Positions 38,587-48,183 are shown, counted from the stretch's first letter. The stretch: DNA of 64,000 nucleotides from Bacteroidales bacterium (GCA_024402335.1 JAKSTZ010000002.1:104637-168636), one strand, 5' to 3'. A program made the numbers and translations. Notes: generated by a model from the letters alone, not told the origin.

Positions 38587-39600
38587 ATGGAAAAAGATAA
38601 AGCAATAAAGATCGGATTAATTGTAATCATTATAGCTGGTGTTCTCATCTGGGGAATAAGTTTTTGTAAAGGCAAAAATCTATTCACAAAAGAGAACATA
38701 TATTACACAACATATACACAAGTTGAAGGTTTACAAAAAAATTCAGCTGTATTACTTCGCGGACATAAAATTGGCCATGTAAAGGACATTTACTTTACAT
38801 CATCTAAATACGACCAATTAACGGTAGAATTAAGCGTTTTCTCAAACATACACCTTCCAAAAACAACAAAAGCTAAAATCTTCAGTTCCGACATTTTAGG
38901 ATCCAAAGCGATAGATATTATTTTGCCTGAACATTTTAGTGCAGAAGATGGATATGTCGCAAATTTCGACACTCTTGCAACAGAAATAGAAGCATCTATT
39001 ACCGACCAGGTACGTATAGAGGTTGCGCCATTAAAAGCACAAGCTGAAAAATTACTTGAAAGCGCTGCTGTTGCAATCGATCAATTTAAATATGTCATAA
39101 ACGAATCAAACGGACAAGAACTTCGTCGCTGCTTTATAAAACTCCAAAATGCAATCGATGCCATCCACCACTCCGGCGTGACACTCGACACTATACTTAC
39201 AAACGGAGACGAAAACATACAACACATTTTGGCAAATGTTAATGGTATAACCAAAAACATAAATGAACACTCTAACGAAATTGGTACCATAATCAGCAAT
39301 TTCTCTAACATGAGTGATTCACTTTCTAAAGCTAATTTAACTGAAACACTACAAAAAACAGAAGTTGCCGTTAGCGAACTACAAACAATACTTAAAAAAG
39401 TTAACAGTGGCGAAAGTTCTTTGGGCGAACTTATTAATAATAAATCACTTTACAACAATTTAGAAGATGCTTCTAAGCAACTTGACGCATTATTAATAGA
39501 CGTACAAAACCATCCTAAACGTTACGTTTCCTTCCCTATTTTTAGTTCAAATAAAGACAAAGAAGAGAAAAAGAACAAAAAGAAAAACTCTGAAAATTAG
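38587..39600 (+). CDS. MCE/MlaD family lipid-transport protein
   Basis: A 337-residue protein with one N-terminal membrane helix (IGLIVIIIAGVLIWGISF), an MCE domain at about 40-115 (VEGLQKNSAVLLRGHKIGHV) and a long C-terminal helical part. MCE proteins form rings or tubes that carry phospholipids between membranes, usually with an MlaE permease and MlaF ATPase, which are not next to it here. It is cotranscribed with the amidase and ends in a Lys-rich tail. Confidence 0.88.
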   Translation: MEKDKAIKIGLIVIIIAGVLIWGISFCKGKNLFTKENIYYTTYTQVEGLQKNSAVLLRGHKIGHVKDIYFTSSKYDQLTVELSVFSNIHLPKTTKAKIFSSDILGSKAIDIILPEHFSAEDGYVANFDTLATEIEASITDQVRIEVAPLKAQAEKLLESAAVAIDQFKYVINESNGQELRRCFIKLQNAIDAIHHSGVTLDTILTNGDENIQHILANVNGITKNINEHSNEIGTIISNFSNMSDSLSKANLTETLQKTEVAVSELQTILKKVNSGESSLGELINNKSLYNNLEDASKQLDALLIDVQNHPKRYVSFPIFSSNKDKEEKKNKKKNSEN

Positions 39601-39737
39601 AACTTTATAGAGATAAGAAAAACAAATTATACGACTTACAAAAATTAAAGATTTAACCAACAATACACAACGTTAAATATATCAATCATTTACGCATAAA
39701 TATTTGATTTACAATATTTTAAAAAAGTTTCAAAAAA

Positions 39738-39845
39738 TTGAATTTTTAAAAGACTGAAATTCAAAGCACTATACAAAAATTAAATTATGCAAGTCTAAAA
39801 GAGATTTTTTTTTGAAAAATTATTACCAATTTTGTTGAACAAAAT
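39738..39845. other. AT-rich leader region of dnaA with two inverted repeats
   Basis: The 272-base gap before dnaA is very AT-rich. It holds TTGAATTT/AAATTCAA (39738-39745 and 39757-39764) and ATTTTGT-TGA-ACAAAAT (39829-39845). No DnaA box of the TTATCCACA type was found and no full promoter consensus. A regulatory role is possible but unsupported. Confidence 0.35.
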
Positions 39846-39872
39846 ATTAACAACAAAAACAGAAATCTAAAA

Positions 39873-41327
39873 ATGGAATCCAAGGAGACGACGATGGCGG
39901 TAAAGGAAAAATGGCAAGAATGTCTTATCTTTATAAAAGATAATGTGGGAGAGAACATCTTTGACACTTGGTTTAAGCCTGTAGAAGCACTTAAATTAGA
40001 GGATCAAACACTCTATATTCAAGTACCTAGCCAATTCTACAAGCAACAAATAGAAGATCTTTATCTTTCTATTTTAAGCAAAGCTATTATTAAAGTTTTC
40101 AAGAATGATGTAAAACACCTTAAGTATAAAGTTTTACAAAGCAGAAACAATAGCGATAATATTGTAACAACACAAGAAGGAAACTTAAAACCAAACACAA
40201 ACCAAACACAAAAAAGTTTCCAGAACTACTCTACTTCTTATCAAAAAGAATCAGCAATTAAAAATCCATTTTTATACCCTGGATTAAAAGAAGTTATTGA
40301 TGCAAGACTAAACCCTGCTTACACTTTCAACACTTTCATAGAAGGTGACAGCAACAAACTTGCTCGTACAGCAGGATATGCCGTAGCAGAAAATGCCGGT
40401 AAAGGTGTTTACAATCCTCTATTTATATATGGTAAATCTGGTTTAGGAAAAACTCACCTTATACAAGCAATTGGCGCCGAAATTAAAGAACGCTTTTCTA
40501 AGAAAAATGTCCTTTATGTCGATGCTGACACATTTGAAAACCAATACGTACAAGCAACTGTATATGACGGTGACAGAAATAGTTTCCTAAATTTCTACAA
40601 AAACATCGACGTATTGATAATTGATGATGTTCAATTTTTTGAAAACAAGGAAAAAACACAAGATGCGTTCTTCCAAATTTTCAACTATTTACACCAAAAC
40701 GGAAAACAAATAATTCTTACATCCGATCGTCCACCTGTAGAACTACAAGGTTTACAGGAAAGAATCCTTAATAGATTCAAATGGGGACTTTCTGCTGAAA
40801 TAACTACACCTAACTTTGAAACAAGACTTGCAATCTTAAAACAAAAGATTAGCAAGGAAGGGCTTGAAATAAACGAAGAAGTTGTTGAATATATAGCTAA
40901 TCACATCACAACTAACGTACGCGAACTCGAAGGTGTACTTATCTCTATTCTTGCCCAAGCAACTATAAACAAGAAACATCTAACTCTTGATTTAGCAAAA
41001 GAAGTTGTAGAAAAAATCGTAAAGAGTTCACAACAAGATATTTCTATCGACTTTATCAAGAAAACAGTATGCGACTACTTTAATATTGTTCCAGACCAAC
41101 TAAAATCAAAGACAAGAAAAAGAGAAATCGTTCAATCGCGACAAATAGCAATGTATTTTGCAAAAAATTACACGAAAAACTCTTTGGCGTCTATCGGTTC
41201 ACAAATTGGAGGAAAAGACCATGCTACGGTACTTCATGCCTATAAGACAGTAAACAATTTGATGGAAACCGACAAACGATTTAAACGATACATACTTGAT
41301 CTCGAAAAAAGATTCAAACTTCAATAA
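39873..41327 (+). CDS. dnaA: Chromosomal replication initiator DnaA
   Basis: A 484-residue initiator with domain I (WQECLIFIKDNVGENIFDTW), a variable Asn/Gln-rich domain II (about 95-150), the AAA+ domain III (Walker A GKSGLGKTH, Walker B LIIDDVQFF) and domain IV with the DNA-binding signature GGKDHATVLHAYKTV. It opens the replication origin. dnaN is not adjacent. An in-frame ATG seven codons later is an alternative start. Confidence 0.97.
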   Translation: MESKETTMAVKEKWQECLIFIKDNVGENIFDTWFKPVEALKLEDQTLYIQVPSQFYKQQIEDLYLSILSKAIIKVFKNDVKHLKYKVLQSRNNSDNIVTTQEGNLKPNTNQTQKSFQNYSTSYQKESAIKNPFLYPGLKEVIDARLNPAYTFNTFIEGDSNKLARTAGYAVAENAGKGVYNPLFIYGKSGLGKTHLIQAIGAEIKERFSKKNVLYVDADTFENQYVQATVYDGDRNSFLNFYKNIDVLIIDDVQFFENKEKTQDAFFQIFNYLHQNGKQIILTSDRPPVELQGLQERILNRFKWGLSAEITTPNFETRLAILKQKISKEGLEINEEVVEYIANHITTNVRELEGVLISILAQATINKKHLTLDLAKEVVEKIVKSSQQDISIDFIKKTVCDYFNIVPDQLKSKTRKREIVQSRQIAMYFAKNYTKNSLASIGSQIGGKDHATVLHAYKTVNNLMETDKRFKRYILDLEKRFKLQ

Positions 41328-41330
41328 ATA

Positions 41331-41357
41331 AAAAGCAGGTCACAAACCTGCTTTTTT
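41331..41357 (+). terminator. Intrinsic terminator of dnaA
   Basis: A 9-10-bp stem (41331-41340 with 41346-41355) and CACAA loop run into T, 3 bases after the stop. Confidence 0.92.
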
Positions 41358-41400
41358 TATCTCCTTATTTATATATTTACTGCAAAATTAACTGCTAAAT

Positions 41401-42270
41401 ATGAACATAGCAATTTTTGGCACTACCGTTGCATCTGAGGTAAAAAACAAAATTGAGGAAATCATACACAGTTTTATTGCCGCCGGATTCCAGTTGTCTA
41501 TCTATAAAGACTTCAAGGAATGCTTGTGCTCCAACAGCTTTAGCATACAACAAATACCAGAATATACCATACTTGACAACAACACACAAATGGTTATCAG
41601 TATGGGAGGTGACGGCACATTTCTAAAATGTGTACACCTTTGCTATACGACCAACATACCTATTTTAGGTATAAACTTCGGAAAGTTAGGATTTTTGGCA
41701 CAAACCAACCCTGACGATATCGACACAATTATTCGTAACATTGCAACAAAAAATTATACAATCAAAAGCCGTTCTCTACTTGATTTCACATGCAAGAACG
41801 GAAAAGAAAAAATTAACGGCATTGGACTTAACGAAATAACGTTACAAAAAAGTAACGCTGTCAAATTAATCAAAATAAACATTTACATCGGAAAAGATTT
41901 CTGTTGTTCATTCTGGGCCGATGGCGTTGCCGTTAGTACACCTACAGGTTCTACAGGCTATTCATTAAGTTTGGGAGCTCCTATCCTATCTCCTGAGAAC
42001 CAATCACTAATCATTACGCCAATTGCACCACATACGTTGAGCATTCGTCCAATAATTATACCTAATAACAAACAGGTCACAATTGAAGCGACAGGAGAAT
42101 ACACTGAATTTTTAATATCAAACGACTATCAAAGTAAAACCATAAAAAATCAACCTCGAGTTCAAATAAAAAAATCAAAACACAAGGTTGCAGTTGTTGA
42201 ATTTGCCGACACAAGCTTTTTTGAAACCCTTCGAGAAAAATTAAAATTAGGAATAGACATAAGAAAATAG
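41401..42270 (+). CDS. nadK: NAD kinase
   Basis: Phosphorylates NAD to NADP. The 289-residue protein has the catalytic GGDGTFL motif (SMGGDGTFLKCV), INFGKLGFLAQ, the conserved TPTGSTGYSLSLGAP segment and APHTLSIRPIIIP. The ATG at 41401 gives the family N-terminus. In Bacteroidota nadK commonly precedes a DUF6089 gene, as it does here. Confidence 0.96.
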   Translation: MNIAIFGTTVASEVKNKIEEIIHSFIAAGFQLSIYKDFKECLCSNSFSIQQIPEYTILDNNTQMVISMGGDGTFLKCVHLCYTTNIPILGINFGKLGFLAQTNPDDIDTIIRNIATKNYTIKSRSLLDFTCKNGKEKINGIGLNEITLQKSNAVKLIKINIYIGKDFCCSFWADGVAVSTPTGSTGYSLSLGAPILSPENQSLIITPIAPHTLSIRPIIIPNNKQVTIEATGEYTEFLISNDYQSKTIKNQPRVQIKKSKHKVAVVEFADTSFFETLREKLKLGIDIRK

Positions 42271-42277
42271 CCACACA

Positions 42278-42310
42278 TTTGACAATACATAAAATTTTTC
42301 TTTATCTTTG
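42278..42310 (+). promoter_or_regulatory. Promoter of the beta-barrel gene after nadK
   Basis: TTTG at 42278-42281, 21 bases, then TATCTTTG at 42303-42310: a full Bacteroidota promoter. It supports the start at 42332, since an earlier TTG codon overlaps the -7 element. Confidence 0.75.
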
Positions 42311-42331
42311 TGCGATAATAAGGTTCCTAAC

Positions 42332-43276
42332 ATGAAGAGAATCAAAGCTAAAATACTATCACTATTGGCCGCACTAACCCTACTATCCGGTTCTGTAATG
42401 GGACAAGATAAGCAGTGGCTTAAATACCCATACGAAATTGTATTCGGATTTGGACCTTCTTTTTTGTTAGGTGATCTTGGCGGCGGTCCAGGTATAGGAA
42501 GAAACAATATTCTTGATATGGACTTCCTTTCAACCCGTTTTGGTGGTTGCATTGGATTACGTAAAACATTCCGTGAACGTGTATCTTGGCAATTCACTTA
42601 CACTATGGGAATGTTGTATGGCGACGATGAAAAAACAACAGAATTTTTCCGTTCAGACAGAGACATATCATTTAGAACACCGATACAAGAATTCAGTGGA
42701 CGTATAGAATACAAAATCAGAAAACTACGTTCTGGTCACATTTATGATTTGAGAGGTGTTCGCGGTATGAGAGGTCGTAATTTAGCAACATTCTGTTTTG
42801 CTGGATTAGGAGTTTATCACTTTAATCCAAAAGCAAAAATCGAAGGAAACTGGGTTGCATTACAACCTATAGGAACAGAAGGACAAAACTACATAGACAC
42901 ACGTCACCCATACTATCGCGTACAAATATGTATCCCTATGGGATTCAGCGCGAAATATGATTTAAATATGCGTTGGTCTATCTCTGGTGAAGTTGGACTT
43001 CGTTTCTTGTTCACAGATTATCTTGACGACGTAAGTACAACATACGCAAACCCTGCACTTGTAGCAGCATACGACAACAGCGTTGGTGATAATGTAGCAA
43101 TGATAGCTGCAGATCCTGCTTATGAAAAACATTGTTACGAAAATGGTCAATACCATTTCTATAATGAACAACGTGGAGACCCATACGATAGAGACTTCTA
43201 TATGTTTTTAATGATTAGCGCACACTACCGATTAAGAGAAAATAAACAAGGCTGGCCTACATTCAAAAACAAATAG
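42332..43276 (+). CDS. DUF6089-like outer-membrane beta-barrel protein
   Basis: About 314 residues with a signal peptide (MKRIKAKILSLLAALTLLSG, cut near VMGQ). The mature protein alternates barrel strands and carries the family-like stretch FCFAGLGVYHFNPKAKIEG, then LQPIGTEGQNY. DUF6089 includes PorG of the type IX secretion machinery, but many members have no known role, so only the fold is claimed. A similar, smaller gene follows after 47 bases. Confidence 0.75.
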   Translation: MKRIKAKILSLLAALTLLSGSVMGQDKQWLKYPYEIVFGFGPSFLLGDLGGGPGIGRNNILDMDFLSTRFGGCIGLRKTFRERVSWQFTYTMGMLYGDDEKTTEFFRSDRDISFRTPIQEFSGRIEYKIRKLRSGHIYDLRGVRGMRGRNLATFCFAGLGVYHFNPKAKIEGNWVALQPIGTEGQNYIDTRHPYYRVQICIPMGFSAKYDLNMRWSISGEVGLRFLFTDYLDDVSTTYANPALVAAYDNSVGDNVAMIAADPAYEKHCYENGQYHFYNEQRGDPYDRDFYMFLMISAHYRLRENKQGWPTFKNK

Positions 43277-43323
43277 GCATACTTTTTATGGCATTTTTCC
43301 GTTATGAATATATTGTCATAAGA

Positions 43324-44028
43324 ATGAAACGAATATCTACACTTTTTACCCTACTCTTTTGTTGCTGTACAATACAAAGCATTGCACAACGCAGGGACGT
43401 TGACTTTGGTTTGCTTATCGGAACAGCACAATACAACGGAGACGTAAACATGACAAAAGCCTACACTTCTCCACAACCTGCTGTAGAATTCATGTTCAGG
43501 AAAAACTTCAATCCGCATTACTCACTTCGATTGAACCTTGCCGTAGGAAACCTTAAAGCAGACGACAACAATTTTAAATACAAATACCAACAACTTCGAG
43601 ATTATTCCTTTGACGATACAAAACTTATGGAATTCTCCGGTATGGTGGAATTCAATTTCTTTGAAGTCACAACAAATAAAAAGGAAAAGAACTTCTCTCC
43701 ATATGTGGATTTCGGATTAGGACTATTGTACAACGAAAACATACCTATAAAAGAATCTCTTACCATTCCTATGGGACTTGGTCTTAAATACAAACTATTG
43801 CCACGTCTTGAAATACGTACTGAATGGACATTCAGAAAGACATACACCGACAGATTGGATCAGCTTGCCTACCAAGCAAATGATGGATTTTTACAATACA
43901 AGCAGATTTCATTCAAGAAAACGAAAGATTGGTTCTCAATATTAGGTATTTCTCTCCTATTTAACTTTAGCGACGAAAAAATCCCATGTCCTATATATGA
44001 ACCAAAGAGTTACCAAAAAAGAAGATAA
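43324..44028 (+). CDS. DUF6089-like outer-membrane beta-barrel protein
   Basis: About 234 residues from the ATG at 43324, which starts a signal peptide (MKRISTLFTLLFCCCTIQSI, cut near AQ). The mature part (VDFGLLIGTAQYNGDVNMTK, then MFRKNFNPHYSLRLNLAVGN, SPYVDFGLGLLYNE) fits the DUF6089 group more closely than its upstream neighbour. It is followed by dgkA after one base. The pair nadK plus DUF6089 is common in the phylum; the tandem is less usual in my experience. Confidence 0.75.
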   Translation: MKRISTLFTLLFCCCTIQSIAQRRDVDFGLLIGTAQYNGDVNMTKAYTSPQPAVEFMFRKNFNPHYSLRLNLAVGNLKADDNNFKYKYQQLRDYSFDDTKLMEFSGMVEFNFFEVTTNKKEKNFSPYVDFGLGLLYNENIPIKESLTIPMGLGLKYKLLPRLEIRTEWTFRKTYTDRLDQLAYQANDGFLQYKQISFKKTKDWFSILGISLLFNFSDEKIPCPIYEPKSYQKRR

Positions 44029-44029
44029 C

Positions 44030-44407
44030 ATGTCTTTTCGAAAAGAATTACGCAGTTTTGCGTGCGCATTTAATGGCATAGTTACATTGATACAAGCAGA
44101 GAAACACGCAAAATTCCATCTATTTGCAGCATGTTGTGTAATTTTAGCCGGATTTTTCTTTTCTATTTCTGTTCAAGAATGGATTGCCGTCTGCTTTGCA
44201 ATAGCTCTTGTGTTTACAGCCGAAGGATTCAACACTGCTATAGAAAGAATCTGCAATATTGTTAATCCAGAATATGACAAAAAAATCGGCGACATCAAAG
44301 ATATCGCCGCTGGTTCTGTACTGATTTGCGCCATTATGGCTGCAGTTATAGGTTTACTTGTCTTTGTACCCTATGTGTACAAATTAGTTCTTCAATGCAT
44401 CCAATAA
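44030..44407 (+). CDS. dgkA: Diacylglycerol/undecaprenol kinase family protein
   Basis: A 125-residue membrane protein with three helices (FAACCVILAGFFFSISV, WIAVCFAIALVFTAEGFNTA, AGSVLICAIMAAVIGLLVFV) and the family signature around AEGFNTAIERICNIV and DIKDIAAGSVLI. Such enzymes phosphorylate diacylglycerol or undecaprenol to recycle lipid carriers. The ATG at 44030 is one base after the preceding stop. The last 24 bases overlap the 3' end of the converging trpA gene. Confidence 0.92.
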   Translation: MSFRKELRSFACAFNGIVTLIQAEKHAKFHLFAACCVILAGFFFSISVQEWIAVCFAIALVFTAEGFNTAIERICNIVNPEYDKKIGDIKDIAAGSVLICAIMAAVIGLLVFVPYVYKLVLQCIQ

Positions 44408-45157
44408 ACCTTCAACAGCTTCGTCTACAGTTGATTTTTCTGATAATAATTTAACAAACTTACTACCAACTATTGCTCCACGTGAATTTGCACATGCAGC
44501 CTCGAATGTTGCTTTATTAGAAACACCAAAACCGACCATTCTTTCATTTTTCAAATTCAAACCATCGATTCGGCGGAAATATGCTTGTTTTTGTTCATCA
44601 AAACTCTTTTGTGCACCTGTTGTTGACGCACTAGAAACCATATAAATAAATCCATTGGTATTCGCATCGATTTCTTTAACACGATCGTCGCTGGTTTCCG
44701 GAGTAACAAGCATAATCACACGAATATTATATTTATCGGCAATAGGCTTAAAATCATTGATATAGTCAGCAAATGGTAAGTCTGGGATGATACAGCCATC
44801 TACACCTACTTCATTACAAGCTTTACAGAAATTTTCAAATCCAAAACGAAGAATAGGATTTAAATATCCCATAAAAATCAATGGCATAGTAACAGAAGAA
44901 CGAATATTTTGTAGTTGTTCAAACAACAAACGCAATTTCATTCCATTCTTCAATGATTTTGTCGCAGCTTCTTGAATAACAACTCCATCAGCCATAGGAT
45001 CACTAAACGGAAAACCTATTTCGACCATATCAATGCCATGTTTCTGCAATGATTGAATTATTTCAGGAGCATCGTCAATACGAGTTGCACCTGCACAAAA
45101 ATATACAGACAAAAGGTTACGTTTAGTTCCTTTAAACAAATTGTCTATTCTATTCAT
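44384..45157 (-). CDS. trpA: Tryptophan synthase alpha chain
   Basis: Splits indole-3-glycerol phosphate to indole and glyceraldehyde 3-phosphate, passing indole to TrpB. About 257 residues with the catalytic glutamate in MVEIGFPFSDPMADG, the aspartate in PDLPFADY and the phosphate loop FGVSNKATFEA, then AIVGSKFVKLL. The start MNRIDNLFKG at 45157 fits the family; an ATG three codons earlier is possible. It is the last gene of the trp operon, and its end overlaps dgkA on the other strand. Confidence 0.96.
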   Translation of the reverse strand: MNRIDNLFKGTKRNLLSVYFCAGATRIDDAPEIIQSLQKHGIDMVEIGFPFSDPMADGVVIQEAATKSLKNGMKLRLLFEQLQNIRSSVTMPLIFMGYLNPILRFGFENFCKACNEVGVDGCIIPDLPFADYINDFKPIADKYNIRVIMLVTPETSDDRVKEIDANTNGFIYMVSSASTTGAQKSFDEQKQAYFRRIDGLNLKNERMVGFGVSNKATFEAACANSRGAIVGSKFVKLLSEKSTVDEAVEGLLDALKN

Positions 45158-45178
45158 TGTTTCCATAATAAAACTATT

Positions 45179-45799
45179 TTATCGTATTTCTTTTATAAAC
45201 TGTTTTAATAAATCTACATTTTTTACAGCTGGGCTAATCTCAAATTTACTATTCAAATCTACTCCAACTAATTGTGGATGAAAAACTTGCTTAACATCAT
45301 CAACAGATTGAGAATCAATGCCACCACTTAAAAGGAATGGCGTATTACCTGTATAATACTGCAGTAGAGACCAATCAAATTTTTGTCCAGAGCCACCAAC
45401 TTTCGGCGTCTTAGTGTCGAATACATACATCGAGCATGTTCCTTCATACTCTGCTATCTTCGAGAAATCCTCTTTCGTTTCCAACGAAAACGCCTTCATT
45501 ACCTCCACGCCTAATTTTTGAGCAACTTCACTACAAAAATCAGGAGCCTCCATACCATGCAATTGAATTGCATCAAACTGAAATAAATTCTGTTTCTCTT
45601 GAATGAATTCCAAAGAACTATTTACAAAGACCCCAACTTTTTTTACCGATTGTGGTAAATAATCTGGTACACAGCATACATTCCGTGGAGACGGCTCGAA
45701 GAAAATAAATCCCATCATATCGATGCCAAGTGCCTCTACAGAGCGAATATTTTCACTCTCCCTCATACCACAAACTTTTATAAGCAACGGTCTTTTCAT
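45179..45799 (-). CDS. trpF: Phosphoribosylanthranilate isomerase
   Basis: Amadori isomerisation of phosphoribosylanthranilate to CdRP. The 206-residue TIM barrel has the catalytic cysteine in KVCGMRESENI, the aspartate segment QLHGMEAPDFC, and the phosphate loops LLSGGIDSQSV and VGVDLNSKFE. It lies 3 bases after trpC. Confidence 0.95.
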   Translation of the reverse strand: MKRPLLIKVCGMRESENIRSVEALGIDMMGFIFFEPSPRNVCCVPDYLPQSVKKVGVFVNSSLEFIQEKQNLFQFDAIQLHGMEAPDFCSEVAQKLGVEVMKAFSLETKEDFSKIAEYEGTCSMYVFDTKTPKVGGSGQKFDWSLLQYYTGNTPFLLSGGIDSQSVDDVKQVFHPQLVGVDLNSKFEISPAVKNVDLLKQFIKEIR

Positions 45800-45802
45800 A
45801 GT

Positions 45803-46582
45803 TTAAAATTGTGAAGTATATTGTCGTAGTATTTCCGGCGGACAAGCTTCTTTCATAAACGTTTCACCTATTAAGAAACCACGAAAACCAATTTCTCGCA
45901 AATCCTTAATTGTTTCAACTTTAGAAATACCACTTTCACTTACCAAAGTCTTACCACTTCCCTGTAATGCTTTCGCCAAATTAAATGAGTTCTGAACGTC
46001 CGTTACAAACGAACCCAAATTACGGTTATTACAACCAACAACATCTATTTCTGGAGTTATATATTCTAATTCCTCAACAGAATGAACTTCAAGAAAAACT
46101 TCCAAGCCAAGTGCATGAGCCTCTTTTGTTAAATATGCGCAGTCTTCTTTTGAAAGACATGCAGCAATAAGTAAAACTACATCTGCACCAACTTTTCGAG
46201 CTTGAAGCAATTGATATCTATCGATTATAAAATCCTTACGTAATATAGGAATATTCACAAGAGAACGAACAGCCTCGATATCGGCCAACGTACCACCAAA
46301 AAACTGTTCATCAGTAAGAATAGAAATTGCTGCAGCCCCACTTTTTTCGTAACCAGGAACTATTTCTTTTGGATCAGCACCTTGCTTAATCCATCCTTTT
46401 GAAGGCGAACGGCGCTTAAATTCCGAGATAATACCCGAAGGAGAATTATTTAAAGCAGCCTTAAAAGAAAATGCTGTACGAGGTTGTAATTGTTTTTCTA
46501 AATCAGCCTCGCTCAACAAAGCCTTTTGTTCCGCTACTTCTATACGTTTATGAGCAACTATTTTTGTTAGTACATCTTCCAT
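45803..46582 (-). CDS. trpC: Indole-3-glycerol phosphate synthase
   Basis: Decarboxylates and closes CdRP to indole-3-glycerol phosphate. About 259 residues; motifs ISEFKRRSPSKGWI, LRKDFIIDRYQLLQARKVGA and VVGCNNRNLGSF are typical. The ATG at 46582 lies one base after the trpD stop; an earlier ATG at 46594 would overlap it by 11 bases. It is monofunctional, separate from trpF. Confidence 0.95.
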   Translation of the reverse strand: MEDVLTKIVAHKRIEVAEQKALLSEADLEKQLQPRTAFSFKAALNNSPSGIISEFKRRSPSKGWIKQGADPKEIVPGYEKSGAAAISILTDEQFFGGTLADIEAVRSLVNIPILRKDFIIDRYQLLQARKVGADVVLLIAACLSKEDCAYLTKEAHALGLEVFLEVHSVEELEYITPEIDVVGCNNRNLGSFVTDVQNSFNLAKALQGSGKTLVSESGISKVETIKDLREIGFRGFLIGETFMKEACPPEILRQYTSQF

Positions 46583-46583
46583 A

Positions 46584-47582
46584 TTACTTAGCATTAAAAG
46601 CTACATATTTCTTCAATACATTCAATGCTGCACCACTGTCCAAAGATTCCTTAGCAATAGCCAAACATTCCTCGTACGACTTTTCAGACTCAATTATATT
46701 AATTGCAAATGCAGCATTTGCCAATACAACATTTGTTTGAGAAACAGTCGCTTTTCCTTCCAAAACATCATCAAAAATTTGTTTTGCTTCTTCTTTAGTC
46801 GAACCACCGAACAAATCTTCTGGTTTTGCTATTGCAAATCCAAGTTCTTCAGGGCTATAGATGCGTTCAAATCCGTTACGTTTTACTTTAAATTCAGAAG
46901 TTAAAGATATTTCATCATAACCATCTACACTCGTCACAATACCATAATTCAATCCCATTTTTTCATACACACGACTATACAATCGTAATTGTTGCGCATT
47001 TGCAACGCCAAGCAATTGGTATGATGGTCTACATGGATTTACTAAAGGCCCCAACAAATTAAAACAAGTAGGAACCTGTAAATTCTTTCTTGTTGGTCCG
47101 ATGTATTTCATACCACGTGCGAATAACGGAGCGTGCATATAAATAAATCCTACTTCGTCTATACATTTCTTTAATTTGTCGTTATCATTCGTAAATGCAA
47201 CTCCGTGTTCTTCAATAACATTGCCTGCTCCACTCACACTTGTAGCAGCATAGTTACCATGTTTTGCAACTTTATATCCCGCACCAGCCACAACGAAGCA
47301 TGAACAAGTAGAAATATTGAATGTATTTTTTCCATCACCACCCGTACCAACGATATCTATAGGTTTAAATGGCGACAAATCAACAGCAAGTCCGGTTTCC
47401 AACAAACCTTCACGTAAACCAAGAAGCTCATCAACGGTAATACCTCTCATTTGGATACCCATCACTAAAGCTGCAAGCTGCGAGTCATTATATTTTTCCA
47501 ATGTTATATTAACCATCAACTCACGCATTTCCTCTTGCGTGAATTCTTCGTGATTAATTAAACGAGATAATATTTGTTTCAT
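46584..47582 (-). CDS. trpD: Anthranilate phosphoribosyltransferase
   Basis: Joins anthranilate and PRPP. About 332 residues with the PRPP loop VGTGGDGKNTFNIST, KHGNYAATSVSGAGNV and LLGPLVNPCRP. The ATG at 47582 gives the family start MKQILSRLINHEEF; a GTG at 47603 would overlap trpG. It is not fused to trpG. Confidence 0.95.
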   Translation of the reverse strand: MKQILSRLINHEEFTQEEMRELMVNITLEKYNDSQLAALVMGIQMRGITVDELLGLREGLLETGLAVDLSPFKPIDIVGTGGDGKNTFNISTCSCFVVAGAGYKVAKHGNYAATSVSGAGNVIEEHGVAFTNDNDKLKKCIDEVGFIYMHAPLFARGMKYIGPTRKNLQVPTCFNLLGPLVNPCRPSYQLLGVANAQQLRLYSRVYEKMGLNYGIVTSVDGYDEISLTSEFKVKRNGFERIYSPEELGFAIAKPEDLFGGSTKEEAKQIFDDVLEGKATVSQTNVVLANAAFAINIIESEKSYEECLAIAKESLDSGAALNVLKKYVAFNAK

Positions 47583-47592
47583 ATTTTTACTT

Positions 47593-48183
47593 TTATTTTT
47601 CACACATTTTCAACCAATTAGCTACCATCACCTTACCTTCTGGTGTAAGTACCGATTCTGGATGGAATTGAATACCATGAATATTAAAATCTTTATGTTT
47701 CAATCCCATTATTTGACCTTCATCACTAACAGCAGTAACTGTCAAACAACCTGGTAAAGTTTTATCATCAGCCACCCAAGAATGGTAGCGACCAACAGGA
47801 ACGACTTCGCTTAGACCATTAAAAATAGAATCAACATACGAGCCATCTGCATTCTTCTTGATAGTAATAGGCGTTTGAACTCCATGGAACACATCGCTTA
47901 AATTTATTAGCGTGCCACCAAAAGCTACAGCTAAAGCCTGTTCGCCAAGACATACGCCAAGCATAGGAATTTTTCCTGCATACGTACGAATTGCATCCAA
48001 CAACAAGCCTGCTTCTTCTGGAATACCAGGACCCGGTGACAAGATAATACCATCAAATTCAGCAAGTTGAGACATTTCAAACTTGTCATTACGATACACA
48101 ACAACTTCCACTCCTAATTCACGAACAAGATGTGCTAAATTGTACGTGAAAGAATCATAATTATCTATAATACAAATCTTCAT
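47593..48183 (-). CDS. trpG: Anthranilate synthase glutamine amidotransferase subunit
   Basis: Supplies ammonia from glutamine to TrpE. About 196 residues; class I amidotransferase with the nucleophile in LGVCLGEQALA, the oxyanion strand PGPGIPEEAGL, and the His/Glu pair in GIQFHPESVLTPEG. MKICIIDNYDSFTYNL is the conserved start; an ATG two codons earlier is possible. Confidence 0.95.
   Translation of the reverse strand: MKICIIDNYDSFTYNLAHLVRELGVEVVVYRNDKFEMSQLAEFDGIILSPGPGIPEEAGLLLDAIRTYAGKIPMLGVCLGEQALAVAFGGTLINLSDVFHGVQTPITIKKNADGSYVDSIFNGLSEVVPVGRYHSWVADDKTLPGCLTVTAVSDEGQIMGLKHKDFNIHGIQFHPESVLTPEGKVMVANWLKMCEK

Noticed and set aside
39601..39872. Replication origin next to dnaA
   Set aside because: No cluster of TTATCCACA-type boxes; AT richness alone is not enough. 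GC skew over the whole chromosome would be needed.
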